Shown: in pieces, positions 9,160 to 17,634 of the stretch
Position numbering within the stretch: position 1 is the first letter of the stretch
How the letters are laid out: every line of letters starts with the position of its first letter
From: Physocladia obscura
Lineage: Eukaryota; Chytridiomycota; Chytridiomycetes; Chytridiales; Chytriomycetaceae
Direction: 5' to 3'
Length of the DNA stretch: 32,436 bases
Assembly (NCBI GenBank): GCA_027596945.1
Contig: JADGJH010000085.1
Span: 1-32,436, forward strand
Made by a program: the position numbers and the translations under genes
Notes under the pieces: model-generated
The model's input: the letters and a program-made list of their open reading frames with translations, nothing else
What the model was told of the DNA's origin: nothing
The model's database searches: none

Positions 9160-10778
9160 TTCTCGTTTCACAAATTCAATTTGGATAATCACAAAATCTC
9201 ATTGATCTCTCGCAAATGAAATGAAAATGCAAATTAATCAAAAATGAACAAGCAAACGCGAAAAGAAAAAGCAACAACAAGTTATTCAGATTACATATTT
9301 TTTTTCGCATCCTACCCAGCTGTTTAAGCCAGTCGGTTGAACTTTTCATAGCCAATAAACTGCTAACCCTGTAAATCTGTCAGAGTTCAATGCGATTGGT
9401 GTTCAATATGAAATTGATGCAGTTTTCTTGGATAAAAAATAGGCAATAAACATGAATGATGACTAGTTAAAATAAAAAATAAAAATATGCAATGAAAATA
9501 CCTAGTAAAAAAAAACTCTGGGATGTTGAACAAGCTTGTTCTGTGACTTGAGGCGTGTGTTAATTTTTTTGCCAATTTTTCTATCTGGATACCACACTAA
9601 CTTTTTTGTGTGAATATAGTTTCTTTCCAGAAAGGTTGTACTATGAATGGGTTTATGAACAGACAAAAACTCATTGCTGCCATGAAATCTATGAATGTAA
9701 ATATGTGGCTTTGTAGCAGATTAAATATATTGTTGGGATATTCGTGTCATATATGAGAGAGAGTTGCAGTTGATTTCTGATTTATTATGTTTTTTTTTGC
9801 CCAACTTTGTTTTCCATAATTCATTTATTTTTTATTGAAAAAAAAAATGGGTGGTTTTTTGAAAGCTAACTCAAAAATCAATTGTCACTCTCTTATTTAA
9901 AAAATTTGTTGAATAATTTCGTTCTAAACAATAAATAAATCAGCTCTCACCTTCAGATGAGTGTCTGCTCTCAGTAAAGTGGCCATACAATACTCCTTTA
10001 TTTCTTGAGCAAGCTGACTAGATTCCCGAATCTAGGACAGTTTAAAAAACATAAAAAAGCAAGTGCCGGTGTTGATTTTCATAGCAGTTTTAGAATATTA
10101 AAGGCCATTCCAACACGTTTCAAGACACAAAATGAAAAGAAAGAAAGCTATTCAAAAAAAAAACACGACACGTTCTGGATTTTAGTTTTGTGTGCAATAT
10201 TTTTCCCTGTTTTCTAGTCTACTATGAGAATCTTTTGATTTCCCTACCTGAATATCGACAAAGAAACGTCTCGTCACTCTTCTCGAAGTTTTTGGTTCAC
10301 AATTCATACCACTCTCAAAAGAAGTTTGGTGGAATAGCCTTATCTCTCTCTTTTACTGACTAATTGTAATGATTTTCAACCTCCATATGTTCCTGTATCT
10401 TGTTTCCACTGCTTAGTGTCCATCGTTGCTCATTGAACAGTATTGTGACACGTTATTTTGTTACATGCGCCAAATTCAATGGAGCAATGTTATAGATTCA
10501 ATCAGTACCTTTTTAAAAATCACTTACCATCACCAATTATCTCCTGGCGTATTTGCTTACCTTGCTCAATGCACTAACAAGATATTTCAAACAAAATGTC
10601 CAACACTGCTACTGTTTGAGCATCTTGATAGCTAGTGTGATTTTTCCAAATTAGAAAAAAGAGGTTTATTTTTTTAATTAACTACTAGGTAAAACAAAAC
10701 CAAAAAGAAATTAAATGAAAAAAAAAACAAAAAAAAGCATGATTCAACTTGGATTTTTTTTTTCTTTCCTTCTCTTAT
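9160..10778. other. Gene-poor A/T-rich spacer
   Basis: About 1.6 kb between the start of the SH3 membrane gene and the 3' end of the first aquaporin. The open stretches at 10005-10217 and 10426-10635 have no recognisable motif and are no longer than chance allows. Several poly-A/T runs occur (for example 9789-9847). I see no RNA gene or mobile-element end. Confidence 0.6.
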
Positions 10779-12041
10779 TTAAGCATCAGCATCCTGGCCT
10801 GGGTTCAGCTTCTCGTAGTCAATAAGCTTGTAACCCCGGTAAATCACGCCGGCAATAGCCCCTCCGAGCAATGGAGCAATCCAGAAAATCCAATGGTAAT
10901 TCCAAATTCCTGCCACAATCGACGCTCCAAACGAACGTGCCGGGTTAATCGATGTGTTGGTGTACGGAATCGCAATCAAATGTGCCACAAAAACTATTAT
11001 TTTTATAAATATTAATTCAAATATCCAGAAAAAAAAAATATAAAAAAATAAACAAACCATAAACGCCGATCATCATTGGTGCATAAAAGGTAATTTTGCT
11101 CTTCTCAACAGCCAGAAAAAGAACTGTAAGAACAAGCCCGAATGTCAAAATCACTTCCAAAAAGAAGGCCTGTGCTACTGAAGTTGGCGAAAAGACTTGG
11201 TTGGCGCCTTTGAAGTCGCCAGGGAATATTCCGGCCACTGTTCCACATGCAGCAGTGGCGCCAGCCATTTGCGCGATTGTGTATGAAAGAAACGTCAGAG
11301 GATCCCTTTTTTTTTTTAGAATAAATAACGTATTAAATTTTTTTTTTTTTTTTTTTAAAAAAATTTTTTATTTTTATTTACAAATTTAAATTCAAATTCA
11401 AAAAAAAAAATTTTTAAAAATTTTTAAAATTTAATTTTTTTAATTAAAAAAAAAAAAAAAACCCACATCCAAAACCAATCGCAATCTGAATATACGCAAG
11501 CGACGGATCTGTTGCCAGCACAGACGCATTCGTCTTTACAGCCGATTGAACGTTACCCAAAGCCAGAAATATGAAAATAAACATTCCTAGAAAAAAATGA
11601 AACCATTAATACACACACACACATACACGTACATAAAAAAACATGAAAAGATAGTAAGAGAAATAATTTAATCAGAAAAATAATAAAATGAAAAAATAAC
11701 ACTTATAAAAAAAATTTAAAAAAATTTAATTATTAATCAATTTTTTTTTTTAAAAAAAAAACCAAAAAAAAAAAACCAAAAAACCAAAAAAAACCGAGAA
11801 CATAGATATATATATTACCCAGAAATTCTGTCGCAGACTGAAGAACAAGCTTTCTAAACCGTCTGTCTTGATAAACAGCAGCCGAAATCCGTTTAACACC
11901 TACACCGAGCGCCGAAACTGTTGTAGCAGCAGGTTCTTGAGCAGCACCTGAAGTGTATTTTCCCTCTTCGAGGACAGAGACAGCCTGCACGCTGCTTGAC
12001 GCGGATGATTCAGTAGACGAGACGACCAAATAATCTGCCAT
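10779..12041 (-). pseudogene. Aquaporin paralogue 1 lacking the exon with the first NPA motif
   Basis: MIP-family channel gene, tandem copy of the aquaporin at 12432-13428. Recognisable exons: 11819-12041 (start MADYLVVSSTESS), 11467-11586 (GMFIFIFLALGNVQSA), 11058-11305 (DPLTFLSYTIAQMAGATAAC) and 10779-10993 (INPARSFGASIVAG, end NPGQDADA). The 94-nt exon that in the neighbour carries the first NPA motif is absent. The 161 bp between 11306 and 11466 are almost pure A/T homopolymer runs. The four exons sum to 806 nt (remainder 2); adding a 94-nt exon would give exactly 300 codons. Splicing around the gap shifts the frame. Either the gene is a pseudogene with an exon deletion, or the assembly collapsed here. 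The other exons show no stops and keep intact splice sites, so loss would be recent. The N-terminus is about 50 residues longer than in copy 2. Confidence 0.85.
11306..11466. repeat. A/T homopolymer tract replacing the aquaporin exon
   Basis: Long T runs (for example 11339-11356) and A runs (for example 11445-11460) with very few G or C bases. It lies exactly where copy 2 has intron, NPA-1 exon and intron (229 bp there, 161 bp here). Such tracts are prone to replication slippage and to assembly error. Confidence 0.85.
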
Positions 12042-12431
12042 TTGGGTTTGCTTGCTGTTTGTCTGAGTTGGTTGGGATGTGTGTAAATTGATTTTGTCCA
12101 AGAAGAGAAAATATTAAAAAATTGCAGAAAACCCACATCAAAACCCATGAGACGCCGAAACAATGACAGAAACAAAGGAGAGCGCCGGAACTGTCGGTTT
12201 TTGATACTTGAAAACACAATATCTGGTTATAATTAATTTAAATTAATTAAAATAATAATTGCACCAACCATAGAATAAAAAAAGTGGCAAATTAAATTTA
12301 AAGAATCATAGAAACAATCATGTATTGTCAAAACCTACAAAGAAACTGATTGAAGAAAAAAAAAAGCACTGATAAAAACGAAACCACCTGAACTCCTTTT
12401 TTTTTTGCAGATCTCCATGTCTTAAAGGTAA
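12042..12431. other. Spacer between the two aquaporin genes
   Basis: About 390 bp, A/T-rich, holding the 3' flank of copy 2 and the promoter of copy 1 (both minus strand). The ATG of copy 1 at 12041 is preceded by a favourable CAAACCCAA context. The open reading upstream to 12101 begins with TTG and is not taken as the start. No other element is visible. Confidence 0.6.
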
Positions 12432-13428
12432 CTAAACATGGTCAGCATCTTGTCCAGGATTCAACTCCTCATACCCAACATATTTATAACCCCTGTGAAT
12501 AGCTCCCGCAATAGCACCTCCCAACAAGGGCCCAACCCAAAATACCCAATGGTCAGTCCAAATTCCAGCAACAATCGAGGCCCCGAAAGAACGCGCCGGG
12601 TTGATTGACGTGTTGGTGTACGGAATCGCAATCAAATGCGCCACGAAAACTGAAAAAGAAACATTGCTTGAAAAAAACAACAGACACACCCCTTCCAAAA
12701 ACACAAACCATAAACTCCAATCAACATTGGTGCGTAGAAAGTAACCTTGCTCTTCTCAACTGCCGCAAAAAGGACAGTAACAACGAGTCCAAACGTAAGA
12801 ATCACTTCCAAAAAGAAGCCTTGGGCAATTGATGTTGGCGAAAAGATTTGGTTAGCACCTTTGAAGGAGCCCGGGAAAATTGCAGAAACGACGCCGCAGG
12901 CTGCTGTGGCGCCAAGCATTTGTGCGATAGTGTATGCGACAGCCGTTAGTGGATCCCTGTTTGCTTTGTTGAACACAACATGAACATGTGAAAGATGAAA
13001 AAAAAAAATTTACATCACGCCAGCCACAAACAGACCAAAGTTCACGGCCGGATTCAAAGCGCCGCCTGAAATCCGGTAAGAGAAGAAAATCGCAGTTGCA
13101 AGGCCGACTTGGAAAAAGAAAAAAAAAAAAAAAAGTCATATCATTTCATTAACAAAAGTTTTTTCCACACCCACTATATACTCACATCCAAAACCTAACG
13201 CAATCTGAATGAAAGCCAAAGAGTTCCCGCCACCGCCAGAATACAACGCCGACTGCACGTTTCCAAGAGACAAGAAGATGAATATGAACATGCCTAGTAA
13301 AACCAGTTTTCCATTTCAGGCAAATCAGAAAGTCGAGATTGTTCAATTTTTCAAACAACTATACCTAGAAACTCTGTGGCGGATTGGAGACCCAGCTTGA
13401 CATACTTCGTTTGTTCAACGTTGCCCAT
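12432..13428 (-). CDS. Aquaporin (MIP family), intact copy 2
   Basis: Six-helix water-channel family protein of the plasma membrane or an internal membrane. Five exons: 13365-13428, 13186-13293, 13014-13107, 12709-12956, 12432-12649 (introns of 71, 78, 57 and 59 bp). They sum to 732 nt, giving 243 aa. NPA-1 is at residues 76-78 in RISGGALNPAVNFGLFVAG; NPA-2 is at 188-190 in SINPARSFGAS, with the pore arginine at 191. NPARS rather than NPARD points to a water-type aquaporin rather than an aquaglyceroporin. An Ala (residue 74) stands where many members have a His before NPA-1, so the pore may differ slightly. Length is at the short end of the family, with a very short N-terminus (MGNVEQTKYVKLG). 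Copy 1 lies immediately downstream on the same strand with the same intron phases, so this is a tandem duplication. Confidence 0.93.
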
Positions 13429-14166
13429 CTTTTTCTCTGTTGTGTGTTCTGTGGGTTTTTCGGAAAAAAAAATACAAAATAAACATCTCCAAAAGATCCA
13501 GAAAATTTTTTTCACTTGGCTTGGCGGCCCACGTGGTTCCAGTGCGCAGAATAAAATAACCACACAATGTCCGCCAAGTTGTTACTGCTAATTTCAGATG
13601 AAATGATCAGAGAGTAAAATTTTTATGTTTCATTTTCAAGAAATACTTATTTGTCAGACACTAACAAGGTAGATCATACTAGCAACATTCAAGGAAACAG
13701 CTTTTGGCATAGACAGTCCAAAGCATCTTGATCATCTGTTCTGGAGAACAATTGGGCGCTTTTAATTATTTGAGGCTATCATAAACCCTCACTCCCAACT
13801 GCGTAAAAGGTTCATTCTCTGGTTTAAATAGTGAAAATTAATTTTAGTTCTATTTAAGCTTGTAAATTAATCGATATTACTACAAAGAGACAAATGTGTA
13901 TTGCAAAGATCTAACAAGGATTTCCTAATTAAAAAATGAAAATTTTATTCTCAGATTGAAATTAGCTGTAAATTCACGATACAAAAATTGAATATCGGAA
14001 AAAAAACCTTCATTTTAAATAGAGACAAACGAAGATTATTTTTTGTTTTGCTTTTCCTTAACCACAAAAACACGCGCCACCCGTAAGTCCGCTTGTTTTT
14101 CATTTACTTTCCAACGAAAACAACGAAATTTATTTTCATTTCCCCAGGCAAAAAAAAAAAAAAAAA
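13429..14166. other. Spacer between aquaporin copy 2 and SMG9
   Basis: About 740 bp holding the promoter of aquaporin copy 2 and the 3' flank of SMG9. It is A/T-rich, with a poly-A run at 14150-14166 just outside the SMG9 stop. The plus-strand open reading at 14043-14495 runs antisense into SMG9 and has no family motif. Nothing else is supported. Confidence 0.6.
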
Positions 14167-16239
14167 TCATTCCAAAGCATTCCAAATCCCAATTGCAGAC
14201 TTATACCACTCTCTCTCAGAAACCTGAAACCATTTCCGACTTGCAACGACCCCAGTTACGTTACTACTGCCCCTCTCATTACTTCGATAAACTGTCCCAA
14301 CAGGTGGGGGCAATTCAATCGGATACCGCGGAATCTCAAACACCGCATCCCGCAGCATTTCGCAAAGCACAGCATATCGCGCCGGAAGCCCGTCGCTGTC
14401 GCGGAAAAGCGCTCGTAGATTCGTCGGGTCTGTTATCCTATCCAAAAGACTCGCGCTATTATTACTTGCCGCTGCTTCCGCTGTTTCTGAAGTGACAGAT
14501 GGTGCAAGTTGTGAATATGGGAGATCTTTCATGATTGACGGGATTGTTGGAAATGAGGGAAGGATCCACAGGTTCGGCCAGTCATCGTAACCGTTGTATT
14601 TTGTGGTATTCGTAGCAGTAGAGGCAGTAATGGTGCTGGTTGGAGGTTTGTAACGGTGTGGAAAGGCGGTGCCAAGGTTGAGGATTTCGGGTGATGATAT
14701 TTTCAGGCGACTATTTCGAAATGCCCGAGTGAGAACTGTTTGTGAAGATGCGTAGTTGTTCGCAGCAAAGTCAGACGGTTTGGCACGATTGTGTACAAAT
14801 ATTAGACTTGGAAAGAAAATATCGGGATCGGATGGTAATGGTTGCTGTTGTTCCTGTGTTTGTCTGGGTATACTCTTGTTTATTGAAGTTTGTACTTTGT
14901 TGCTGCTGTTGTGTATTGAAGGAGCACCGCCACTATTACCAGGCATTAATCCACCTGCATTTCGATTTCGCAGAATCGGCTTATATTCATCTTGACTTCG
15001 CAAATCATCGTTGCTTTCAGAATCTTTGTCAATAGCGAGATTTTCGACAGTAACTTCATCATCATCGTCGTCAGCATTGTTTTCGTTGCCGTCCTCATCA
15101 TCCGAGCCATCTGAATCTTTTGCAGAGGCAGTGGCCATTGTGGTTGCAGTGGTAGAAACGATGAGCGGTTTTCGCCTGGCGCGTCTGTTTCTCCTGCGTT
15201 TTCCAGAGGGGCTATATTCGGCATTGTCGTGGAGCGACAGGTCGTGCACAGGGCCTTTGCCGCCGTCGGCGCGGTACTTTATAGCTTCGACTTTACGCAA
15301 AAAAGCCCACATTTCGTCGTCGCGCAGGGTCGAACCGGAGGAGACGACGAGAATAACGTGGCAAACAGAAAACATAAAGAGGGTGAGTTTTTCGGAAAGC
15401 TTGTAGTCATCGAGCGTAGGTTGCGAATGTGATTGGGCGCGTTTGGGGTTTGTGTTATTAGATTTGGCAAAGGCGATGGGCTGCATGTCGAGCAGCACCA
15501 AGCCGTCGCGCGTGGTATGCAGGTCGATGCCGCGCGTGGCTGCGGCCGTGGTGAAGGGCGGCTTGGAGTTGAAGCCGCCGGCACCGAAGAGGTTCAGCAC
15601 CGACGACTTGCCGACGCCCTTGCGGCCAACCACGCCGACAATGAAGCAGCCGGGAAAGTCCGACAGCGCGTCTGCCAGCGCCGCCGACGCCGACAAGCCC
15701 CTCGCTCCGGCGTCGGCAATCAGCTTGAACGTTTCCCTCTCGCCGGGCTTTGTGGCTGCTGCCCTTGTCGCTGGCTCTTTCTCGCCGCCCGGCGTCTCGC
15801 CGCCCGGCTTTGGCCGTTGCTTCAGCGGCTTGAAGATGGCCGTCGGCGTCGTGATCGTTGCTGCTGCTGCGGCTGTCACCGCTATTGCTGGGGGAGCAGT
15901 CGGCGCGCGCTGCTCGATACGGATCGGCTGTTGCTGCTGTGGATGCTGTAACAACGAAAGCGTTTTTTCCGTACGCGCACGGTCGCGGTCTCGATCCCGG
16001 TCGCGCGCTTTAATGTTGTTGTTGTTGCTGTTGCTGTTGCTGCCGCTGATGTTGCTGTTGTAGTTGTGCCCCCCGCGCTTCGAAAAGCCAGCACTGTCCC
16101 TCTGCTGCTCCTTTTCTCTCTCTCTCTCCCTTTCTCTTACAACTTTTTTTGGCTGCTTGCTTCCCGCCACCACCGCAGCTGGATCAAATAGCGTGCGCGT
16201 CAAAGCTCCTGCTTTGACTCTTGCGTAGTCATCATCCAT
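14167..16239 (-). CDS. SMG9: SMG9-like nonsense-mediated decay factor
   Basis: SMG9 partners SMG8 in the complex that restrains and directs the SMG1 kinase in nonsense-mediated mRNA decay. Single exon, 690 aa. The N-terminal 170 residues are disordered and basic (runs of RE, RD and Q). A degenerate G domain follows: FIVGVVGRKGVGKSSVLNLF (residues 199-218, Walker A GRKGVGKS at 205-212), TTAAATRGIDLHTT, VLLDMQPIAFAKS (about 248-260), then KLTLFMFSVCHVILVVSSGS. A long insertion of mixed basic and acidic runs (about 340-410, rich in D and E) comes next. The C-terminus WYKSAIGIWNALE matches the family end. The start ATG (MDDDYARVKAG) lies 43 bp downstream of the DUS4 stop. The lack of introns contrasts with nearly all neighbours. 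Family assignment rests on motif order and is strong. Confidence 0.9.
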   Translation of the reverse strand: MDDDYARVKAGALTRTLFDPAAVVAGSKQPKKVVREREREREKEQQRDSAGFSKRGGHNYNSNISGSNSNSNNNNIKARDRDRDRDRARTEKTLSLLQHPQQQQPIRIEQRAPTAPPAIAVTAAAAATITTPTAIFKPLKQRPKPGGETPGGEKEPATRAAATKPGERETFKLIADAGARGLSASAALADALSDFPGCFIVGVVGRKGVGKSSVLNLFGAGGFNSKPPFTTAAATRGIDLHTTRDGLVLLDMQPIAFAKSNNTNPKRAQSHSQPTLDDYKLSEKLTLFMFSVCHVILVVSSGSTLRDDEMWAFLRKVEAIKYRADGGKGPVHDLSLHDNAEYSPSGKRRRNRRARRKPLIVSTTATTMATASAKDSDGSDDEDGNENNADDDDDEVTVENLAIDKDSESNDDLRSQDEYKPILRNRNAGGLMPGNSGGAPSIHNSSNKVQTSINKSIPRQTQEQQQPLPSDPDIFFPSLIFVHNRAKPSDFAANNYASSQTVLTRAFRNSRLKISSPEILNLGTAFPHRYKPPTSTITASTATNTTKYNGYDDWPNLWILPSFPTIPSIMKDLPYSQLAPSVTSETAEAAASNNSASLLDRITDPTNLRALFRDSDGLPARYAVLCEMLRDAVFEIPRYPIELPPPVGTVYRSNERGSSNVTGVVASRKWFQVSEREWYKSAIGIWNALE

Positions 16240-16282
16240 TTTCTATCAAAAAAATCAGCCTTTTGAGGCTCAAAGTTGAGGT

Positions 16283-17571
16283 TTATTCAAGTCCGACAAG
16301 AAATTCACCGTTACCACTTCGAACCCATGGCCAATTTGGTCTGCTACTAAACTCAATACCGTAATTTACATCCAAATATTGCACAACTGCAGCTGACGAC
16401 GGCAGACAATTAAACAGCTTCTTTTCCGTTTTTGTCATGGATTTATCAGTCATCATCATCAAATGATGGTGCATAATGAAAAAGTTTGTCCCATATCCGA
16501 TTGCCAGTCGCGTATATGCTTCGAGAGCATGTACCGGTGTTGTTTTAAATCCAGCAAAAAGCGCCTGTGCAGAATAATGAAATGAAAAACAAGTAAAGAG
16601 ATAGAAAATAAAATTTCTCACTGGATTTTCAAGTAGCCCCCGGGCAGACATGACTCCGTCCACACCAGTGTATCGAACAGTTTTATCAGCATCTTCACGT
16701 GTAAAAATGTCCCCGTTTGCAAATATTGGAACACTCGCCTGTTCTTTAATCGTCTTGATTGCATCCAAATTAACTTTAACCGATGCACTTCGTTGTTTGC
16801 TCGTCCTCCCATGAACAGTGATCCAATCAACTATTATGAATACAAAAAATATGAATACTATGAAATAAAAATGAAAATAAAAGCACGCGTTACCGCCTGC
16901 AGCCTCCGCAAGTTTAACATAATCGATTGTTCTTCTAATGTCATCGTGCACTCTGATCTTGATCGACGTTGAAGGTGGCGTAATCCCGTCCGCCAACGTG
17001 ATCCCAGACAACTTGACTTTTTCCTTCACGGTTCGCACCATGTTTGAAACCTGTTCTGGTTTTTCCATCAACGCGCTTCCGATGCCTTCATGCATTGCCC
17101 ATTTTTGGGGACAGCCGCAATTGAGATCGACGGCGGAACAATGCGGAGCGACGAGAACAGCGGCGTCGGCTAGATCTTGAGAGTTCGACGCAGCAAATTG
17201 TACTACTACGGGGTCGTCAGCATCATCTAAAAGTTTTTCAAAAGATTAAAAAAAATTTTTTTTAAAAAAAGAACTCACTGGTTCGAAATTCTGAGGCACG
17301 ACTAATTTCTGAATGCTTAAAAACATCAGATAAGATCATTGGCGGTTACCCAAAATCGGGTTTGTATGCGAAAATTGTTTCTGTAAAATTCAAAAAAAAA
17401 AACATTTTTTTAAAAAAAAAAAAAAAAAAAAAGAGCTTACAGCCGACAAGTTTCGCGGAAGGCAATTTTTGAATATCGCACCATCGGTGCACAGATGCGT
17501 AGATATCCTCCAGCTGCTTTGCGTTCTGCGAGCGTTTGCAGCACTGACGTTGAGTGTGATTGTTGTGGCAT
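16283..17571 (-). CDS. DUS4: tRNA-dihydrouridine synthase, DUS4 type, with a 5' frame break
   Basis: Flavoenzyme that reduces uridine to dihydrouridine in the tRNA D loop (U20a/U20b for the Dus4 class). Exons: 17441-17571, 17279-17380, 16894-17226, 16622-16830, 16283-16564 (introns of 60, 52, 63 and 57 bp). Motifs in order: APMVRYSKIAFRE (FMN site), PPMILSDVFKHSEISRASEF, VVVQFAASN, DLNCGCPQKWAMHEGIGSAL (catalytic Cys within NCGCP), IKIRVHDDIRRT, WITVHGRT, PIFANGDI, GVMSARGLLENPALFAGF, and the Dus4-like HHHLM with KTEKKLFNCL. Exons 2-5 are otherwise in phase. However, exon 1 ends one nucleotide out of phase with exon 2 (total 1057 nt), and the frame leading into PPMIL contains a TAA on the minus strand at about 17346-17348. 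Either the gene is newly broken or the sequence has errors there. Confidence 0.85.
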
Positions 17572-17634
17572 TGTCCCCTTTCAGAAAAAGAAAATTTTTT
17601 TCTCCGAGTTTTTCGTTGACCAAAAAAACTCCGA
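17572..17634. promoter_or_regulatory. 63-bp divergent promoter between DUS4 and the HAL4-like kinase
   Basis: The proposed start codons of the two divergent genes lie only 63 bp apart, so 5' UTRs and core promoters must be very short or overlap. No TATA-like element stands out. If DUS4 is a decaying gene, this region may now serve mainly the kinase. Confidence 0.5.

Noticed and set aside
10005..10635. Small open readings in the 9.2-10.8 kb spacer
   Set aside because: No motif, Lys/Phe-rich composition, lengths expected by chance in A/T-rich DNA.
12042..12101. Longer N-terminus for aquaporin copy 1
   Set aside because: The upstream start is TTG; the first ATG is at 12041 with good context.
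14043..14495. 150-aa plus-strand open reading
   Set aside because: Runs antisense into SMG9 coding sequence; contains a Lys run and no recognisable domain.
15443..16063. 206-aa plus-strand open reading over the SMG9 gene
   Set aside because: Antisense shadow of a G/C-rich, stop-poor part of SMG9; low-complexity Ala, Ser and Cys runs and no family motif.
17314..17347. A 34-nt GTAACC...TAAG intron to rescue the DUS4 frame
   Set aside because: Shorter than any other intron here (minimum 49 bp) and it would delete the conserved PMIL segment.
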